A DNA stretch of 64,000 nucleotides from Calliopsis andreniformis (lineage: Eukaryota > Arthropoda > Insecta > Hymenoptera > Andrenidae), in contig NW_027480468.1 of the NCBI RefSeq assembly GCF_051401765.1, positions 1,178,001 through 1,242,000 on the forward strand, written 5' to 3'. The notes below the pieces were generated by a model. The model did not search any database. It was not told where the DNA came from and was given only the letters and a program-made list of their open reading frames with translations. Below are positions 61,301-64,000 of the stretch, one piece after another. The translations under genes and the position numbers were made by a program. Numbering within the stretch: position 1 is the stretch's first letter; each line of letters opens with the position of its first letter.

Positions 61301-64000
61301 CTTCAATACTCAATCCTCAATCCTCAATCCTCGATCCTCAATCTTCAATCCTAAATACTCAATCTTCAATCCTCAATTCTCAATCCTCGGTCCTCAATCC
61401 TCAATCGTCAATCTCCAATCCTGAATACTCAATCTTCAATCCTCAATCCTCAATCCTCAATCCTCAATCCTCAATCCTCAATCCTCAATACGCAATCCTC
61501 AATCCCCAATCCTCAATCCTCAATCTTCAATCCTCAATACTCAATCTTCAAACCTCAATCCTCAATCCTCAATCCTCAATCGTCAATTCTCAATCATCAA
61601 TCCTCAATCTTCAATACTCAATCATCAACGCTCAATCCTCAATCCTCAATACTCAACCATCAATCCTCAATTCCCAATACTCAATAGAATATCCTGAATT
61701 CTCAGGATTCTATACTCAAACCTCAATCCTCAAACCTCAGCCCTCATTCTCAATCCTCAATCCTCAATCCTCAATCATCAATCCTCAATCCTCAATCTTC
61801 AATCCTCAATCCTCAATCCTCAATCCTCAATGTTCAATCCGCAATACACAATCCTCAATCTTCAATCCTCAATCCTCATTCCTCAATCCTCAAACCTCGA
61901 TCCTCAATCCTCAATCCTGAATCCTCAATCTTCAGCCGTGTGTCCTCAACAATCAGTTGTCAATCCTCAATCCTCAATAGAATATCCTCAATTCACAGTT
62001 TTCAATACTCAGTACTCAATCTGCAATCTTCAGATCTCTATCCACAAACTTCAATTCTTATCACTCAACCCTGAATACTCAGTCCCTAATCCTCAATCCT
62101 CAATCCTCAATCCTCAATCCTCAATCCTCAATCCTCAATCTTAATCTTCAATCCTCAATACTCAATCTTCAATACTCAATCCTCAATCCTCAATCCTCAA
62201 TCCTCAATACTCAATCCTCAATCTACAATACTCAATCCTCAATCCTCAATGCTCAGTCCTCAATCGTCAACCTTCAATCCTCAATACTCTATCTTCAAAC
62301 CTCAATCCTCAATCCGCAATACACAATCCTCAATCTTCAATCCTCAATCCTCATTCCTCAATCCTCAAACCTCAATCCTCAATCCTCAATCCTCAGTCCT
62401 CGAACCTCAAACCTGTATCCTCAATCCTGAATCCTCAATCTTCAGACCTCAGTCCTCAACAATCAGTTGTCGATTATCAATCCTCAATAGAATATCATCA
62501 ATTCACTGTTTTCAATACCCAATACTCAATCTGCAATTTTCAAATCTCTATCCACAAACATCAATTCTCATCATTCAACCCTCAACACTCAGTCCCCAAT
62601 CCTCAATCTTCAATACTCAATCCTCAATCCTCAATCCTCGATCCTCAATCATCAATCCTCAATACACGATCCTCAATCCTCAATCCTCAATCCTCAACCT
62701 TCAATCCTCAATACTCAATCTTCAAACCTCAATCCTCAATCCGCAATTCTCAATCCTCAATCCTCAGTCCTCAGAACTCAAACCTCTACCCTCAACCCTC
62801 AGCCCTCATCCTCAATCCTCAATCCTCAATCCACAATCCTCAATCCTCAATCTTCAATCCTCAATACTCAATCTTCAATAATCAATCCTCAATTCTCAAT
62901 CCTCCATCCTCAATTCTCAGTCCTCAGACCTCAAACCTCTACCCTCAACCCTCAGCCCTCATCCTCAATCCTCAATCCTCAATCACCAATCCTCAATCTT
63001 CAATCCTCAATCCTCAATCATCAATCCTCAATCCTCAATTTTCAATCCTCAATACTCAATCTGCAATCCTCATTACTCAGTCCGCAATCCTGAATGCTCA
63101 ATCCTCAATCCTCAATCTTCAATCCTCAATACTCAGTCTTCAATCCTCGATCCTCAATACTCAATCCTCAATCCTCATTCTTCAATCCTCAATACCCAAT
63201 CCTCAATCTTCAATCCTCAATCTTCAATCCTCAATTCTCAATCCTCGATCCTCAATCCTCGGACCTCAAACAGCAATACTCAACCCTCAGTCCTCGTCCT
63301 CAATCCACAACCATCAATACTGAATTCTCAATCTTCAATCATCAATATTCAATCTTCAGTCCTCAATCCTCAATCCTCAATCCTCACACCTCAATCCTCA
63401 ACCGTCAGTCCTCGTCCTCAAACCTCAACACTCAATCCTGAATCCTCAATGTTCAATCATCAATACTCAATCTTCAATCCTCGATCCTCAATCCTCAATC
63501 CTTAATCCTCAATCCTCAATATTCAATCCTCAATCCTCAGTCCACAAACCTCAGTTCTGAATCCTCAATCCTGAGTCCTCAATCTTCAGCCCTCAGTCCT
63601 CAACAATCAGTAGTCAATCCTCAATCCTCAGTAGAATATCCTCAATTCACAGCTTTCAACACTCAATACTCGATCTGCAATCTTCAAACCACTATCCACA
63701 AACATCAATTCTCATCACTCAACCCTCAACACTCAGTCCTCAATGTTCAATCCTCAATCCTCAATTCTCAATCTTCAATCCTCAATACTGAAACTTCAAT
63801 CCTCAATCCTCAATCCTCGATCCTCAATCCTCAATACTCAATCCTCAATCCTCAATTCTCAATACGCAATCCTCAATCCCCAATCCTCAATCCTCAATCT
63901 TCAATCCTCAATACTCAATCTTCAAACCTCAATCCTCAATCCTCAATCCTCAATCGTCAATCCTCAATCATCAATCCTCAATCTTCAATACTCAATCATC
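58301..64000 (+). repeat. Block D, copy 2, distal part (runs off window)
   Basis: Islands are c (58851, 140 bp), d1 (59354), d2 (61150), d4 (61947), d2 (62457) and d3 (63601). A complete C composite module is at 58530-58990. This part is a patchwork of earlier D segments: 59.85-60.68 matches 49.93-50.75, 61.5-62.2 matches 46.1-46.8, 62.22-63.0 matches 54.05-54.9 and 63.09-64.0 matches 57.1-58.0. A perfect dyad lies at 61685-61712. Confidence 0.78.
61685..61712. other. Perfect-arm dyad
   Basis: All 11 arm pairs are present, with the same CAATTCCCAATACTC left flank as 58079. It is followed by CAAACCTCAGCCC where other D-type copies have CAACCCTCAGCCC. Confidence 0.83.

Larger units (their letters stand above)
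1..64000 (+). repeat. Heptanucleotide satellite array, unit CCTCAAT (ATTGAGG on the - strand)
   Basis: The window is built from head-to-tail 7-bp units whose consensus has three C, two T, two A and no G on the + strand. Common one-base variants keep the 7-bp period: CAGTCCT, CAATCTT, CAATACT, CAAACCT, CAACCCT, CAATTCT, CATTCTT, CGATCCT, CAATCGT and GAATCCT. All units face the same way; I saw no inverted segment. There is no interruption by coding sequence, transposon or unique DNA. Function is unknown. Simple satellites of this kind usually form heterochromatin, and that is an inference here. A bacterial heptanucleotide repeat is a poor alternative because those arrays are short and intergenic. 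Confidence 0.98.
22364..64000 (+). repeat. Super-higher-order repeat, copy 2 (A-B-C-B-C-D, D block expanded; runs off window)
   Basis: This copy begins with the same sequence as the window start and repeats the block order of copy 1. Blocks A to C occupy about 18 kb, as in copy 1. The D block is about 4.2 kb in copy 1 but fills about 23.6 kb here without reaching another A block, so the right end of this unit is not in the window. The D expansion is made of nested tandem duplications and C-type insertions. Confidence 0.8.

Noticed and set aside
2395..63741. CRISPR-like array (conserved islands separated by spacers)
   Set aside because: Spacings range from about 0.4 to 2.4 kb, islands are 141 bp, intervening DNA is itself repetitive, and there are no cas-like genes.
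1..64000. Telomere or interstitial telomere array
   Set aside because: ATTGAGG differs from TTTAGGG at three of seven positions and does not contain TTAGGG or TTAGG. Higher-order islands are also not typical of telomeres.
1..64000. Bacterial short tandem heptanucleotide repeats
   Set aside because: Such repeats are known in cyanobacteria and some other bacteria, but as short intergenic arrays. A 64-kb gene-free array with multi-kb hierarchy does not fit.
22364..64000. Assembly artefact as the sole cause of the repeated block order
   Set aside because: The two super-repeat copies differ by several independent clean events and many substitutions, which a duplicated contig would not show. An artefact in individual tandem units cannot be excluded from sequence alone.
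1..64000. tRNA, rRNA or other structured RNA genes
   Set aside because: The strand composition is almost G-free and no cloverleaf, conserved rRNA word or promoter box was seen on either strand.

Overview
The whole 64 kb window is one satellite DNA array. I found no gene, RNA gene, transposon, CRISPR array or ordinary single-copy sequence in it. The basic unit is a 7-bp repeat, CCTCAAT on the + strand (ATTGAGG on the - strand), in one orientation from end to end. An uninterrupted array this long and gene-free points to eukaryotic heterochromatin (pericentromeric, subtelomeric or a comparable satellite block). The sequence alone does not identify the species, and the heptamer is not a canonical telomere repeat.

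The array has several levels of structure. (1) Heptamers: runs of CCTCAAT are mixed with recurring one-base variants. Occasional 6-bp units shift the phase. (2) Islands: about every 0.4-2.4 kb there is a divergent, non-canonical island. By hand I found 56 full-length copies, 54 of exactly 141 bp and 2 of 140 bp, plus truncated copies. They fall into about ten sequence subtypes that act as bar codes. (3) Blocks: four block families, A, B, C and D, are recognisable from their island subtypes and rare marker words. (4) Super-repeat: the block order A-B-C-B-C-D occurs twice, at 1-22,363 and from 22,364 onward. The second copy carries a greatly enlarged D block that runs to the window end.

Layout of copy 1: A 1-3930, B 3931-9309, C 9310-10400, B 10401-16300, C 16301-18150, D 18151-22363. 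Copy 2: A 22364-27706, B 27707-31200, C 31201-32545, B 32546-36110, C 36111-40400, D 40401-64000. The two copies differ by clean structural events: a 1118-bp tandem duplication only in copy 2, a 2.67-kb tandem duplication only in copy 1, a 294-bp (42 x 7) deletion only in copy 1, loss of about 1.85 kb from the first B block of copy 2, and stacked tandem duplications inside the copy 2 D block (1852, 1068, 935, 1684 and 399 bp).

The most unusual local element is a 28-bp inverted repeat with 11-bp arms. It appears to be a modified paralogue of the island core: five substitutions separate it from the ordinary island, and each repairs one mispair of the dyad.

Long open frames on the + strand (up to 499 codons) are by-products of the 7-bp period. 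All three + frames read the same stop-free heptapeptide, while the - strand carries TGA in every frame every 21 bp. Coordinates, counts and offsets were worked out by eye, so individual boundaries may be off by a few heptamers.
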